A model generated the notes under the pieces. The model made no database searches and had not been told where the DNA came from. It was given only the letters and a program-made list of their open reading frames with translations. This document shows positions 22,119 to 30,280 of a stretch of DNA of 64,000 nt, one piece after another (the stretch's first letter is position 1; each line of letters begins with the position of its first letter). The position numbers and the translations under genes are program-made. Source of the DNA: Hymenobacter sp. BT559 (GTDB taxonomy: Bacteria > Bacteroidota > Bacteroidia > Cytophagales > Hymenobacteraceae); contig NZ_JAGETY010000007.1 of assembly GCF_017571525.1 (NCBI RefSeq), positions 1-64,000 on the forward strand. Direction: 5' to 3'.

Positions 22119-23591
22119 ATGAGAACCCCGCCACCCGTTTCACGCCAGCTTTCTCTATTTGGAACGGAGCCAGTAGAAGCTATCACCGATGTATCGGTGT
22201 TAGTCAATACGGGAGAAAATCAGTGGTTTGAGCGCAAGGGAAACCGCATTGCACCGGCTGACTTGGCCAAAGTCATGATTGGTTTCGCGAATGCCGACGG
22301 CGGGCGCCTCGTCGTGGGCATCGCTAACGGGCGGGTGGAGGGCATCAACGCCGCGACATCTATCCGCATCAATGATTGGGTTCAGGCCGGGCGGGACCAT
22401 GCTGACCCACCCGTGCGCAACAGCATCCACTACCTGCCCTGCCTGAATGAATCCGGCGCCGCAGACCAGGTGCTGATTCTGGATGTAGAAGCCAGTGAAA
22501 CAATCCATCGCAGCAAAAGAGAGGAGTGCTTCCTGCGCGTGGGAGACGAAACGCGCCTGCTTGGACGCACAGAAGAACGAGAGCTAGCCTTCGATAAGGG
22601 TGAGGCCAATTATGATAAAACCATCGTGCCAGACCTCACGCTGGACGATTTGCATTTAGAGAGTATTCGCGCCTACGCGGCCCGCCTCCGGTCAACTGAC
22701 TTAAACGCCTTGATGCGCAGCCGAGGCATCTACATGGACCGCGGGAGCCGCCCCGGTGTTACGCAGGCCGGCCAGTTGCTATTTGGCCTGGTGCCACCTT
22801 TGTGGTCTTACCTCAGATATCAGAAATACGACGGAACGGTCGTTGAAACAGGCAGCCGTTCTAATCTGCGAGAGGATATTCGGCTCGAGGGAACAATACC
22901 GGATATCCTAGAACAGGCCCAGCAGTTGTTGCTCGACGAGATTGGTACCGTGATTCGGCAAGGTAAAAGCGGGCGTTTTGTGCCGACGCAGGTGCTGCCC
23001 CAGTTCGCCTGGCTGGAAGCAATCGTTAATGCGCTCACCCACCGCTCGTACAGCCTCCATGGGGATGGCATCCATGTGCGGCAATTTGCAGACCGCCTAG
23101 AGGTCCAGAGCCCAGGGCGCTTGCCGGGACTCGTACGGGTAGAGAACATCAAAAATGTTCGCTTCTCTCGCAATCCTCACATCGCGCGCATCCTGGCCGA
23201 GATGACCGATTACGTGCGGGAGTTGAATGAAGGAGTGCCGCGCATGTTTCAGGAAATGCAGAAGGCAGGACTGCGCGAGCCCAGATTCCGCATTACGGAT
23301 GCCACTGTTACCGTTATTCTGTATAAGGAAGTGATAGTGCAGGAGGAACCAGAAGATGGCCCACCAGAAGCACTCGTTAGTCTGGCTCGAGAGCTCTCTA
23401 ATGTCGACACTGTTCAGCTACGCCTAGCTAAAGAATTAGAAATATTTCAGGACGGCAAAGTGTATTCTGCTGCCGAAATAGCTGAAATTCTGCAGGTAAC
23501 AATTCGAACAATAAGCAGAGATTTCACCATTCTAAAAGACAAGGGGCTTATAGAATCCGTTGCCTTCGGAGCCTATCAACGCAGCAACTAA
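22119..23591 (+). CDS. AlbA_2 (Schlafen-type) ATP-binding protein, COG2865-like
   Basis: 490 residues. The AlbA_2 domain lies at ~30-150: ENQWFERKGNRIAPADLAKVMIGFANADGGRLVVGIANGRVEG. The middle (~300-400) has a GHKL-like region, FAWLEAIVNALTHRSYSLHGDGIHVRQFADRLEVQSPGRLP. The end (~440-490) is a winged helix, YSAAEIAEILQVTIRTISRDFTILKDKGLIE. Such proteins are usually labelled transcriptional regulators; AlbA_2 domains also occur in nuclease-like Schlafens. It lies between repressor and integrase on the plus strand, a common slot for genes expressed in the lysogen, so a host-benefit or immunity role is plausible but not shown. Confidence 0.8.
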   Translation: MRTPPPVSRQLSLFGTEPVEAITDVSVLVNTGENQWFERKGNRIAPADLAKVMIGFANADGGRLVVGIANGRVEGINAATSIRINDWVQAGRDHADPPVRNSIHYLPCLNESGAADQVLILDVEASETIHRSKREECFLRVGDETRLLGRTEERELAFDKGEANYDKTIVPDLTLDDLHLESIRAYAARLRSTDLNALMRSRGIYMDRGSRPGVTQAGQLLFGLVPPLWSYLRYQKYDGTVVETGSRSNLREDIRLEGTIPDILEQAQQLLLDEIGTVIRQGKSGRFVPTQVLPQFAWLEAIVNALTHRSYSLHGDGIHVRQFADRLEVQSPGRLPGLVRVENIKNVRFSRNPHIARILAEMTDYVRELNEGVPRMFQEMQKAGLREPRFRITDATVTVILYKEVIVQEEPEDGPPEALVSLARELSNVDTVQLRLAKELEIFQDGKVYSAAEIAEILQVTIRTISRDFTILKDKGLIESVAFGAYQRSN

Positions 23592-23609
23592 CACTACATT
23601 TTCCCACTG

Positions 23610-23651
23610 ACTCAGACATGACTTGGACACGTGTCCAAGTCATGTCTGAGT
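23610..23651. promoter_or_regulatory. 42-bp perfect palindrome upstream of int
   Basis: Two perfect 21-bp arms with no loop, centred on CACGTG, begin 18 bp after the AlbA_2 gene stop and end 19 bp before the integrase start. There is no adjacent T-run, so it is not a standard terminator. It could be a cruciform, a binding site controlling int, or a hairpin in the int leader limiting its translation. Confidence 0.85.
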
Positions 23652-23670
23652 TGCGTTTGAGTCTTTTGCT

Positions 23671-25038
23671 ATGCCCATCCGCTTCTACTTGCACACCAAA
23701 GTTTATTCTGATGGCCGGCGGCCCATCTACCTAGATGCGCGCTGGGGCCGTGGAGCAGCCAGCGACGGCCAAGTAGAATCGCGTCTGCGTACCAGCACGG
23801 GCCAGAGCTGCCAGCTGGCAAATTGGAACGCCGACCGGCAGCGCATCAAGTCGGCCGAGCCAGGCTATGCCAAAGCCAACAATGAGCTGGTGAAGCTGGA
23901 GGCGGCCGCGGGCCTACATATCGACCGGGCGGAACTCGACGCCGTAACCCTGACACCTGAGCAGCTGACGGTCTTGCTTAAACCAGCGGCGGCCGCTCGC
24001 AAAGCAGCTGCACTCCCCAAGCCGGGATCATCAACCGATGGCACGGTCCCTGGCCCACCGACCCCCCTCACGATGGCCAGCCTCTACGCCGAGTGGCAGC
24101 ACGCCTACCGGGGGCGGCGAGCGGCCAAAACGCTCAGTGGGCCGCAGGGCCTGATTGACCAGTTGGAGCGCTTCCGGCCGGGCCTCACCCCACTCGACTT
24201 TAAGCCCGATGCCTCGGGCCGTTGCGAAGTGTTGCAGGACTTCTGCGTATACTGCATGGAGCAGGCCAAGGGCCGCACTGGCGATGTCGGCCTATTCAAC
24301 AATACCATTAGCTCCTACCTCAAGCGGCTGCGTAAGCTGCTCAAGTTTGGTCGCTATGACTACGAGTGGATAGAGGACGAATACAGCGAGGACGTCGACC
24401 GCGAACCGCTCACATTTTCGGAGGTGCTCCAGCTGGCCCAGCACAAGGTGGTGGAGTGGAGGGAGGGCGGCAACAAGCACAGCCTGCGCGCCGGCATTCG
24501 GGACGTGTTCGTCTTCATCTGTCTGACGGGCCCGCGCTATGGCTCACTGCTTGAAGTGGGCCCCGATGCCGTGGTGTTCGACCACCTCAACGGGGCCGAG
24601 GTGCCGGTGTTGGAGTACTATACCTATAAGAACCGGCGCAACAAGGAAAAAGTACGCGTGCCGCTCGACGAGCTGGCCTACGCTATCTGGCAGCGCTACG
24701 ACGGGAAGCTGCCGGTGCCGAGCCTAGGCAAATTCAACGAGGCCATCAAGCAGCTCTGTCGGGAGGCCGGGCTGACGCGCACTGTAAAGGTGCTGCGGGG
24801 TAGCGGAGCCAAGCGGCTGGAAGAGCGCCAGCCGCTCTGGCAAACTGTATCGGCTCACATCGGCCGCTACACATTTATTACCACCCAGCATGAGGGCGGG
24901 GCCGATATCGTGAGCATTCAGGATACTGTAGGGCACGCCGATATCAACACCACACGCAAGTACACGAAGTCGCGTGAAAAGGACCGGCTCACCACTACCC
25001 GCGGGGCATTTGCCACGTTGCGTAACCGGCAATCTTAA
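23671..25038 (+). CDS. int: Tyrosine recombinase/integrase
   Basis: 455 residues. An N-terminal Arm-type domain typical of Bacteroidota integrases (MPIRFYLHTKVYSDGRRPIYLDARW) precedes a SAM-like core-binding domain (~135-235). The catalytic domain has Arg289 (TGPRYGS), Lys320 in the beta-hairpin, His396 and Arg399 (AHIGRY), His422 (GHADI) and nucleophile Tyr431 (RKYTK). The set is complete, so the enzyme may be active. It is the last element gene before a strong terminator. Beyond it lie decayed chromosomal genes, so attR is probably in the 200 bp downstream. No tRNA is visible there. Confidence 0.95.
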   Translation: MPIRFYLHTKVYSDGRRPIYLDARWGRGAASDGQVESRLRTSTGQSCQLANWNADRQRIKSAEPGYAKANNELVKLEAAAGLHIDRAELDAVTLTPEQLTVLLKPAAAARKAAALPKPGSSTDGTVPGPPTPLTMASLYAEWQHAYRGRRAAKTLSGPQGLIDQLERFRPGLTPLDFKPDASGRCEVLQDFCVYCMEQAKGRTGDVGLFNNTISSYLKRLRKLLKFGRYDYEWIEDEYSEDVDREPLTFSEVLQLAQHKVVEWREGGNKHSLRAGIRDVFVFICLTGPRYGSLLEVGPDAVVFDHLNGAEVPVLEYYTYKNRRNKEKVRVPLDELAYAIWQRYDGKLPVPSLGKFNEAIKQLCREAGLTRTVKVLRGSGAKRLEERQPLWQTVSAHIGRYTFITTQHEGGADIVSIQDTVGHADINTTRKYTKSREKDRLTTTRGAFATLRNRQS

Positions 25039-25200
25039 TCCGGTGTGCCCGCCTAGTGTGCCCGTTTGACGGTAACTATGTGCCGGAACGTGCTGGCAAT
25101 ACTTTGAGCAACCCCAGCACTTATCAGCGATGGTCAAAAGTGGCAGCAGGGAGCGGCAGGGACCGGAAAACCGCCTAGTCCAGGAGGGAGCGCCACTTAT

Positions 25201-25239
25201 AAAACGCCACTGCAAATCAAGTATTTGCAGTGGCGTTTT
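25201..25239. terminator. Bidirectional terminator after int
   Basis: A 17-bp perfect stem (AAAACGCCACTGCAAAT/ATTTGCAGTGGCGTTTT) with a 5-nt loop and a T-run on the plus strand (A-run on the left arm, so it can work both ways). It terminates int transcription and separates the element from the decayed sco gene. Confidence 0.9.
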
Positions 25240-25255
25240 TGCTTTCTGGCTCGGG

Positions 25256-25649
25256 CTATTGTGGCGTTGGTTGCTCGCGCAGCACCGAGTGCGATATGGC
25301 CTGCACGTCGGGGTGCCCGGCAAAGTGGGCTAGTACCTGCTCATTCATGCGAGGGCAAATACCTGGGCACTCGGTGAAGAAAAAGTTGGCCAAGTAAATG
25401 CGGCCCGCCAAGGTAGCGTTAGTGACGGCCCGGCCCTGCTGGTCGGTAAAGCGAAAGTGGCCTACGGTGTGCAGCGTATCGGGCGGGGCCTGGCTGGTAG
25501 GGTACCAGTGCGGCGCAAAACCGGCCTCGTGGTAGTAGGGCAGGCGCGTGACGGCCCTGCCCGGCGGGGCCGCTGGCGCAGCGCTGCCGAGTGGGGTAGC
25601 GGGTTGGCAGCAGGCTAGCGGCAAGCGCCAGCCAGGGTAGCGCGCGCAT
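25256..25649 (-). pseudogene. Broken SCO1/SenC-family lipoprotein gene
   Basis: The frame from ~25620 reads CCQPATPLGSAAPA, then TVGHFRFTDQQGRAVTNATLAGRIYLANFFFTECPGICPRMNEQV. This contains the SCO copper-binding CxxxC (CPGIC) and preceding thioredoxin-fold strand. The lipoprotein start MRALPWLALA at 25649 is in another frame; removing one base would give MRALPWLALPLACC, an ideal lipobox. At the other end similarity stops after ISHSV, where a SCO protein needs ~80 more residues including the essential His. So it is frame-shifted at the 5' end and truncated at the side facing the element. Confidence 0.85.
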
Positions 25650-25656
25650 CGTAGCG

Positions 25657-26041
25657 CTAGGGCGTAATGCAGTGTTTAGAGCCAATTAAGCCATATTGCT
25701 GGCCATCGCGGGCCTCATAGTTTGCGCGGAGTGAGCCGTCGGGTTGCCAGAGTTGCTGGCGACCGGCTTCCTGGCCGGCCAGGTAGTTAGCGCGCCGACC
25801 GAGCTGGCCATTGGGGTACCATTCGAGCACTTCACCTTGGTAAACGCCCACTTGGAAGGCGCGCCGAAACTGGCGCTGGCCGTTGGGCCACCAGCCCTCG
25901 GCTAGGCCCTGCTTGTGGCCCGCCTGGTAGGGGCGGCGCTCGTGGGGGCGGCCGGGGCCGTACCAGGCGGGCCAGCCCGTGCGGCCGGGCCTGGCTAAAG
26001 GGCGTAGTGGCTAAGGTGTCGCCGCTGCTAGGGCTGACCAT
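25657..26041 (-). pseudogene. Broken YwqK/MORN-repeat protein gene
   Basis: The downstream frame has WYGPGRPHERRPYQAGHKQG, WWPNGQRQFRRAFQVGVYQG, EWYPNGQLGRRANYLAGQEAG and LWQPDGSLRANYEA, i.e. tandem MORN/YwqK-type repeats (W.PNG...). The upstream start MVSPSSGDTLATTPFSQ at 26041 is in a different frame, joined within about 25,960-26,000. No single frame covers the protein. These repeats occur in the YwqK antitoxin-like family; here the gene sits between YHYH and SCO remnants. Confidence 0.75.
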
Positions 26042-26541
26042 TATACTGGTCGAAGCCGTTGCTTTCGTTTGTTAGGGTGAATTGAGCCCCTTCATCCACA
26101 CCGCCCGCCCGAGGTCGAAGCCGTTGATTTCGTTGGTGAGGGGCACGCCACCGGCCGCGTACTGGTTGAAAAACGGCACCCCGTTTAGCTATACGCCAAT
26201 GGCCCCTAGCGGCGTGGCGGCCTGGCGGCTCGCCTCGGCCGGGTGCAGGGGTGAGCGGAAGGTAAAGTTCTGCTCAATAATGTAGTTGGTTTTTGCTGCC
26301 AGGCGGTGTTGGAGCCGTTGTAGGCTTCGTAGTTAGCCCCGGTGTAGTACGAGCTTTTGTGGTCAGGCAGGTCTTTGGTCTTGATTACCACGTAGTCGCC
26401 CTCCACGTAAAGCGCCGTGGCGCCGTAGATTTTTTGGTACACACCGGGTACTGGCGTAGTGGCGACGGTTGCTGCGTCATCTTTTTTGCAAGCGGCCTAG
26501 GCTAGCAGGGCTGGAAATAGAAAGCCAAGCAAGGAGCGCAT
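26028..26541 (-). pseudogene. Broken YHYH-domain lipoprotein gene
   Basis: From ATG 26541 the frame reads MRSLLGFLFPALLA, then an in-frame TAG (26499-26497), then ACKKDD (lipobox) and VYQKIYGATALYVEGDYVVIKTKDLPDHKS. A frameshift near 26,290 is needed to continue as NYIIEQNFTFRSPLHPA and AATPLGAIGV, followed by another TAG and LNGVPFFNQYAAGGVPLTNEINGFD. This is the YHYH-family pattern (PLGAIGV.LNGV.F.N) but the HYH core is lost. A second, partial LTNE.NGFDQYNG copy follows, suggesting a local duplication. Several independent lesions show long-standing decay. Confidence 0.8.
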
Positions 26542-26667
26542 AGGGATGAGTAAAGAGAGCAAGGAAAAGCCAGGCAGTTAAGCACAGTAGGTCTACGAAA
26601 GATAAGTAGTTAGCACCTGCCTGCTCTTGCCATTTGACCAACTAAGCCTTGTGCTCTCCTAGGGAGT

Positions 26668-26701
26668 TAAAAAAACGGCGGCCCGCACGCGAGCCGCCGT
26701 T
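26668..26701 (-). terminator. Terminator of the symporter gene
   Basis: On the minus strand a 10-bp stem AAACGGCGGC/GCCGCCGTTT with a 10-nt loop is followed by a run of T (seven in total with the stem end), 30 bp after the symporter stop codon. Classic intrinsic terminator. Confidence 0.85.
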
Positions 26702-26729
26702 TCTGGGCATGAAGAAAGTAACTGCTAGC

Positions 26730-28418
26730 CTACCAGAACACCGAGTACAGGGCTACGATGATGCCGATAATGAGCACCGAGCCGCCAATGAAGGTGGCGT
26801 GGGGCTTGAACATCGACGAGTCGATTTCGAGGCCGTTGGTTTTCACACCGCGGGCATTTTCAAGCAGGCTGATAAGCACCATGCCGATAATGCAGAACAC
26901 AAAGACGAAGCCCATGCGGTCGAGGAACGGAATCTCGTAGATACTAGAGCCTTCGGGCCGCACGGCAAAGCCGAACGGCGCCAGGAACGACAAATCCATC
27001 ATGCCGGGCAAAAACTTGAGCAGCACCGACAGCAAAAAGCCGCCGATGGTGGCAAACAAGGCCGCGCTCGACGTGGCTTTCTTCCAGAAGAAGCCCAGGA
27101 TAAACATGGCGAAAATGCCCGGCGACACGAAGCCCGTGTACTCCTGAATGTATTGGAAACCACCCTTTTTGTCGATGCCCAGGTGCGGGGCGATGAGCAC
27201 GCCCAGAATCATGGCGATAACCACCGCGATTTTGCCGGTGGCTACTAGGGTCTTCTCCGAAGCCTCGGGGTTAATAACCTTCTTGTAGACGTCGAGCGTG
27301 AAAATGGTCGCAATCGAGTTGGCCTTGCCGGCCAGCGAGGCCACCACGGCCGCCGTGAGGGCCGCAAACGACAGTCCTTTCAAGCCTACCGGCAAGATGT
27401 TGAGCAGCACTGGGTAGGCACGGTCGGGGTTAAGGTCGGCGCCCGAGCCAAATTCGCCCGCGCCGAACACGTTTTGCTTGTAGAGCACGTAGGCCGCGAT
27501 GCCCGGAATAACCACGATAACCGGCATCAGCAGCTTGAGGAACGCGGCGAAGAGCAGGCCGCCGCGGGCCGTGGGCAGGTCGGCGCCGAGGGCGCGCTGC
27601 GTGATGTACTGGTTGCAACCCCAGTAGTTGAGGTTCACAATCCACATACCCCCTAGCAGTACGGTGAGGCCCGGCAGGTCGAGGTAGTTGGGGTTATCGC
27701 GCTTGAAAATCATGTGAAAGTGGTCGTTGGCCGCCGACTTCATGATGCTAAAGCCATTGAGGATGCCCGTGGTGCCGTTGTGCTCGGCCACCAGCGTGAG
27801 CGCCAGGTAGGTAGTGGCCAGGCCACCCAGAATGAGGAAGAATACTTGGATAACGTCCGTAAAACCAATCACTTTCATGCCGCCCAGCGTGATAATCACG
27901 GCGAAGATGGCCAGCGCGTACATGCAGAAATTCAGGTTCAGACCCGCGATGCTGCTCACGGCAATGGCCCCGAGGTAAAGAATAGAGGTCAGGTTGACCA
28001 CCACGTAGAGCAACAGCCAGAAAATGGCCATAATCATGGCCACCGTGCCATTATACCGCTGGTGCAGAAACTGCGGCATGGTGAAAATCCGGTTTTTGAG
28101 GTATACCGGAATAAAGAACACGGCCACGATGATGAGCGTGATGGAGGCCATCCACTCGTAGGTGGCGATGGCCAGGCCCATCTTAAAGCCCGAGCCCGAC
28201 ATCCCCACAAATTGCTCGGCCGAGATGTTGGAGGCGATGAGCGACGAGCCGATAGCCCACCACGTAAGCGAGCCTTCGGCCAGGAAGTAGTCTTTCGAAT
28301 CGCCTTCGATGGTGCCGTCGTGGCCGGTCTTGCGATTATAAATCCAGAGGCCGTAGCCGGCAACTATCAAAAAGTAAACGAAAAAGACTATGTAGTCTAG
28401 CGTAGCCAGCTGGTGCAT
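26730..28418 (-). CDS. Sodium/sugar symporter (SSS family, SGLT-like)
   Basis: 562 residues from MHQLATLDYIVFFVYF (28418); an upstream ATG adds 13 residues. About 13-14 hydrophobic helices are visible. SSS hallmarks are YFLAEGSLTWWAIGSSLIASNISAEQFVGMSGSGF in helix 1-2, GGMKVIGFTDVIQVFFLILGG, and NYWGCNQYITQRALGA, a pattern close to Vibrio vSGLT and related sugar symporters. It would import a monosaccharide with Na+ across the inner membrane. The next minus-strand gene upstream encodes a secreted GH43 glycosidase 89 bp away, so arabinose, xylose or a related pentose is a likely substrate. Confidence 0.85.
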   Translation of the reverse strand: MHQLATLDYIVFFVYFLIVAGYGLWIYNRKTGHDGTIEGDSKDYFLAEGSLTWWAIGSSLIASNISAEQFVGMSGSGFKMGLAIATYEWMASITLIIVAVFFIPVYLKNRIFTMPQFLHQRYNGTVAMIMAIFWLLLYVVVNLTSILYLGAIAVSSIAGLNLNFCMYALAIFAVIITLGGMKVIGFTDVIQVFFLILGGLATTYLALTLVAEHNGTTGILNGFSIMKSAANDHFHMIFKRDNPNYLDLPGLTVLLGGMWIVNLNYWGCNQYITQRALGADLPTARGGLLFAAFLKLLMPVIVVIPGIAAYVLYKQNVFGAGEFGSGADLNPDRAYPVLLNILPVGLKGLSFAALTAAVVASLAGKANSIATIFTLDVYKKVINPEASEKTLVATGKIAVVIAMILGVLIAPHLGIDKKGGFQYIQEYTGFVSPGIFAMFILGFFWKKATSSAALFATIGGFLLSVLLKFLPGMMDLSFLAPFGFAVRPEGSSIYEIPFLDRMGFVFVFCIIGMVLISLLENARGVKTNGLEIDSSMFKPHATFIGGSVLIIGIIVALYSVFW

Positions 28419-28507
28419 AGAGTGGGAAAAAACGAATGGAAAACGAAAGTAGGGCAAATATCAGCTAGGCGACCTATGCAAACGTTTGCACAAGGAAAAT
28501 AACCCGG

Positions 28508-30145
28508 CTAGGGAGCCACGTGCCACCAGTCGATGCCCACGTAGCCAGGCGCAGGTGCAGCACTGGCACTCAGGCAGAAGAGCCCCATTTTCGCCCCCAC
28601 CCATTTGCCCTCGCGGGCCACAAACTCGGGCCCTAGCGGCGAAAACAGCTTGCCATCGGGACTGTAGCTGAACTGGCAGCGGGCCCCGGCTCGCACCGTC
28701 AGGCGCAGGTACAGCAGCTGGCTAGGCCCTGGCGGCGCGCTGGCGGTGGTGGTTTCGGCGGCGCCTTTGTCGGCTTGCGGGCAGGTGGTCTGGGTGAGGG
28801 CTAGCCGGCCGTCGGCCTGGCGGGTGAGGCTGAGCGTGGCGTAGTCCATACCCAGCACCACGAGGCCGGCGCGGTCGCCCGCGGCCAGGCCTTGCCCCGA
28901 GAGCTTTGCCGTGGCCGTGAAGTGCTCGGCGGGCAGCTTTTGCAACAGCAAATTGGGCACGAGATAGAGATTCTTGGCCTCGACTGGGGCGGGCACGGCG
29001 GCGAGGGCTAGCTGGCCCGGCTTGGCCGCCGCGCTGCTGGCTAGCCACTGCGGCTGGGAGTTGGCCTGCCATTGCCATTGCAGGCCGGGTTTGCCGCTGG
29101 CAAATTCATCGGAGGTGGCGGGCACGGCTAGGGGTACTTTGCCCGGCACGACGGGCTTGCGGTAGGTGAGCACGGGCTCGCCGGTGCCGTCGCCATCGGC
29201 GTCGAGGCCCATCACGGGCCAGTTGTTTTGCCAGGTCATGGGCTGCAGATGCACTACCCGGCCGTAGGCATTCTGGTCCTGGAAGTGCAGAAACCAATCC
29301 TGCCGGCCGTCGGGCGTATCGACCCAGGCGCCCTGGTGCGGCCCGTTGACGGGGCTCTTGCCCTGGGCCAGCACAATCTTGTCTTCGTAAGGGCCGAAGA
29401 CGTTTTTGCTGCGCAGCGCCACTTGCCAGCCCTGCGGCACGCCACCGCCTGGCGCGAAGATGTAGTAGTAGCCGTGGCGCTTGTAAAATTTTGGCCCCTC
29501 GATGGTCGGGTGGTAGGCATGGCCATCGAACACCAACTTGTCCTCGCCGAGCAAGCTCAGGCCGTTGGGCGCCATCTCGCTCACATGGATAACGCTCTTG
29601 ATGCCCGCCCGGCTGCCCGCGAAGGCGTGGACGAGGTAGGCCCGGCCATCTTCGTCCCAAAGGGGGCAGGGGTCTATCCAGCCCTTGGCGGCCTTTACGC
29701 ACACGGGCGCGGTCCAGGGGCCGGCGGGGTTGGTGGCTGTCGTGACGAAGATGCCCAGGTCGGGGTCGGGGTAGTAGAGGTAAAACTTGCCGGCGTGGTA
29801 GCGCAGCGCGGGTGCCCACACGCCATTGCCGGGCTGCACGTGGTCGTAGCGGCTGGCGGGCGGCTGCACGGGCAGCGCGTGGCCGATGATGGTCCAGTTG
29901 ACGAGGTCTTTGGAGTGCAGAATGGGTAGCCCCGGCGCCATGTTGAAGCTCGACGAGGTGAGGTAGTAGTCGGCCCCCACGCGCACCACGTCGGGGTCCG
30001 AATAATCGGCATAGAGCACGGGGTTTTTATACTGGCCATTGCCCAGGTCGGGCACCCAGGGCGCGCTAGGGGCTAGCGTTTGGGCCGAAACCGCTGCAGC
30101 CCAGCCGGCCGCGACTAAGGCAAAAAACAGGGAAAACAAGCGCAT
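28508..30145 (-). CDS. Secreted GH43 glycoside hydrolase (beta-xylosidase/arabinofuranosidase type)
   Basis: 545 residues. Signal peptide 1-21 (MRLFSLFFALVAAGWAAAVSA). The five-bladed propeller shows the catalytic base in YADYSDPDVV (Asp50), the pKa-modulating Asp158 (IDPCPLWDEDGRAYL) and the acid Glu216 (IEGPKFYK). Residues ~345-545 form the C-terminal GH43 beta-sandwich (DEFASGKPGLQWQWQANSQP ... FSYSPDGKLFSPLG). It trims xylan or arabinan side chains outside or in the periplasm and probably feeds the adjacent symporter. It is divergent from the nonulosonate-type cluster, sharing a ~135-bp intergenic region. Confidence 0.9.
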   Translation of the reverse strand: MRLFSLFFALVAAGWAAAVSAQTLAPSAPWVPDLGNGQYKNPVLYADYSDPDVVRVGADYYLTSSSFNMAPGLPILHSKDLVNWTIIGHALPVQPPASRYDHVQPGNGVWAPALRYHAGKFYLYYPDPDLGIFVTTATNPAGPWTAPVCVKAAKGWIDPCPLWDEDGRAYLVHAFAGSRAGIKSVIHVSEMAPNGLSLLGEDKLVFDGHAYHPTIEGPKFYKRHGYYYIFAPGGGVPQGWQVALRSKNVFGPYEDKIVLAQGKSPVNGPHQGAWVDTPDGRQDWFLHFQDQNAYGRVVHLQPMTWQNNWPVMGLDADGDGTGEPVLTYRKPVVPGKVPLAVPATSDEFASGKPGLQWQWQANSQPQWLASSAAAKPGQLALAAVPAPVEAKNLYLVPNLLLQKLPAEHFTATAKLSGQGLAAGDRAGLVVLGMDYATLSLTRQADGRLALTQTTCPQADKGAAETTTASAPPGPSQLLYLRLTVRAGARCQFSYSPDGKLFSPLGPEFVAREGKWVGAKMGLFCLSASAAPAPGYVGIDWWHVAP

Positions 30146-30249
30146 AAGGGACGGGCAAGGACAGCAGACAAAACCTGAAAGTAGAGAAAGGCAGCTATTG
30201 GCTGCATGAATCGAAGATTAACTTGGAGCGAGCGAGTAAGCCGCCGTCG

Positions 30250-30257
30250 TATTTTTG
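30250..30257 (+). promoter_or_regulatory. TATTTTTG -7 element of the sugar cluster
   Basis: Matches TAnnTTTG exactly and lies 23 bp upstream of the GTG start at 30281. Transcription from here would begin after the in-frame ATG at 30206, which supports the GTG as the true start of the first cluster gene. Confidence 0.5.
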
Positions 30258-30280
30258 TAGGGATACCTACTTTGTTGCCT

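Larger units (their letters stand above)
485..25200. mobile_element. Integrated tailed-phage-derived element lacking head genes
   Basis: Bounded on the right by the integrase and a terminator; the left limit is uncertain, between about 400 and 2132. Modules present: integrase, repressor, early genes, Rha, origin/initiator, DnaB, excisionase-like HTH, two TerS, TerL, tape measure, tail protein. Absent: portal, prohead protease, major capsid, head-tail connectors, major tail protein, recognisable chaperone, holin, endolysin. The tape measure frame is also broken. I could not identify an att direct repeat by eye. Confidence 0.8.

Noticed and set aside
25039..25255. tRNA gene serving as attachment site
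   Set aside because: No cloverleaf, no conserved T-loop sequence; only a terminator hairpin is seen.
24724..25323. 199-codon frame antisense to the integrase
   Set aside because: The integrase with all catalytic residues occupies the other strand; the antisense peptide has no motif.
30206..30280. ATG start for the first sugar-cluster gene
   Set aside because: The likely promoter TATTTTTG lies downstream of that ATG and the added residues look non-homologous; GTG at 30281 fits better.
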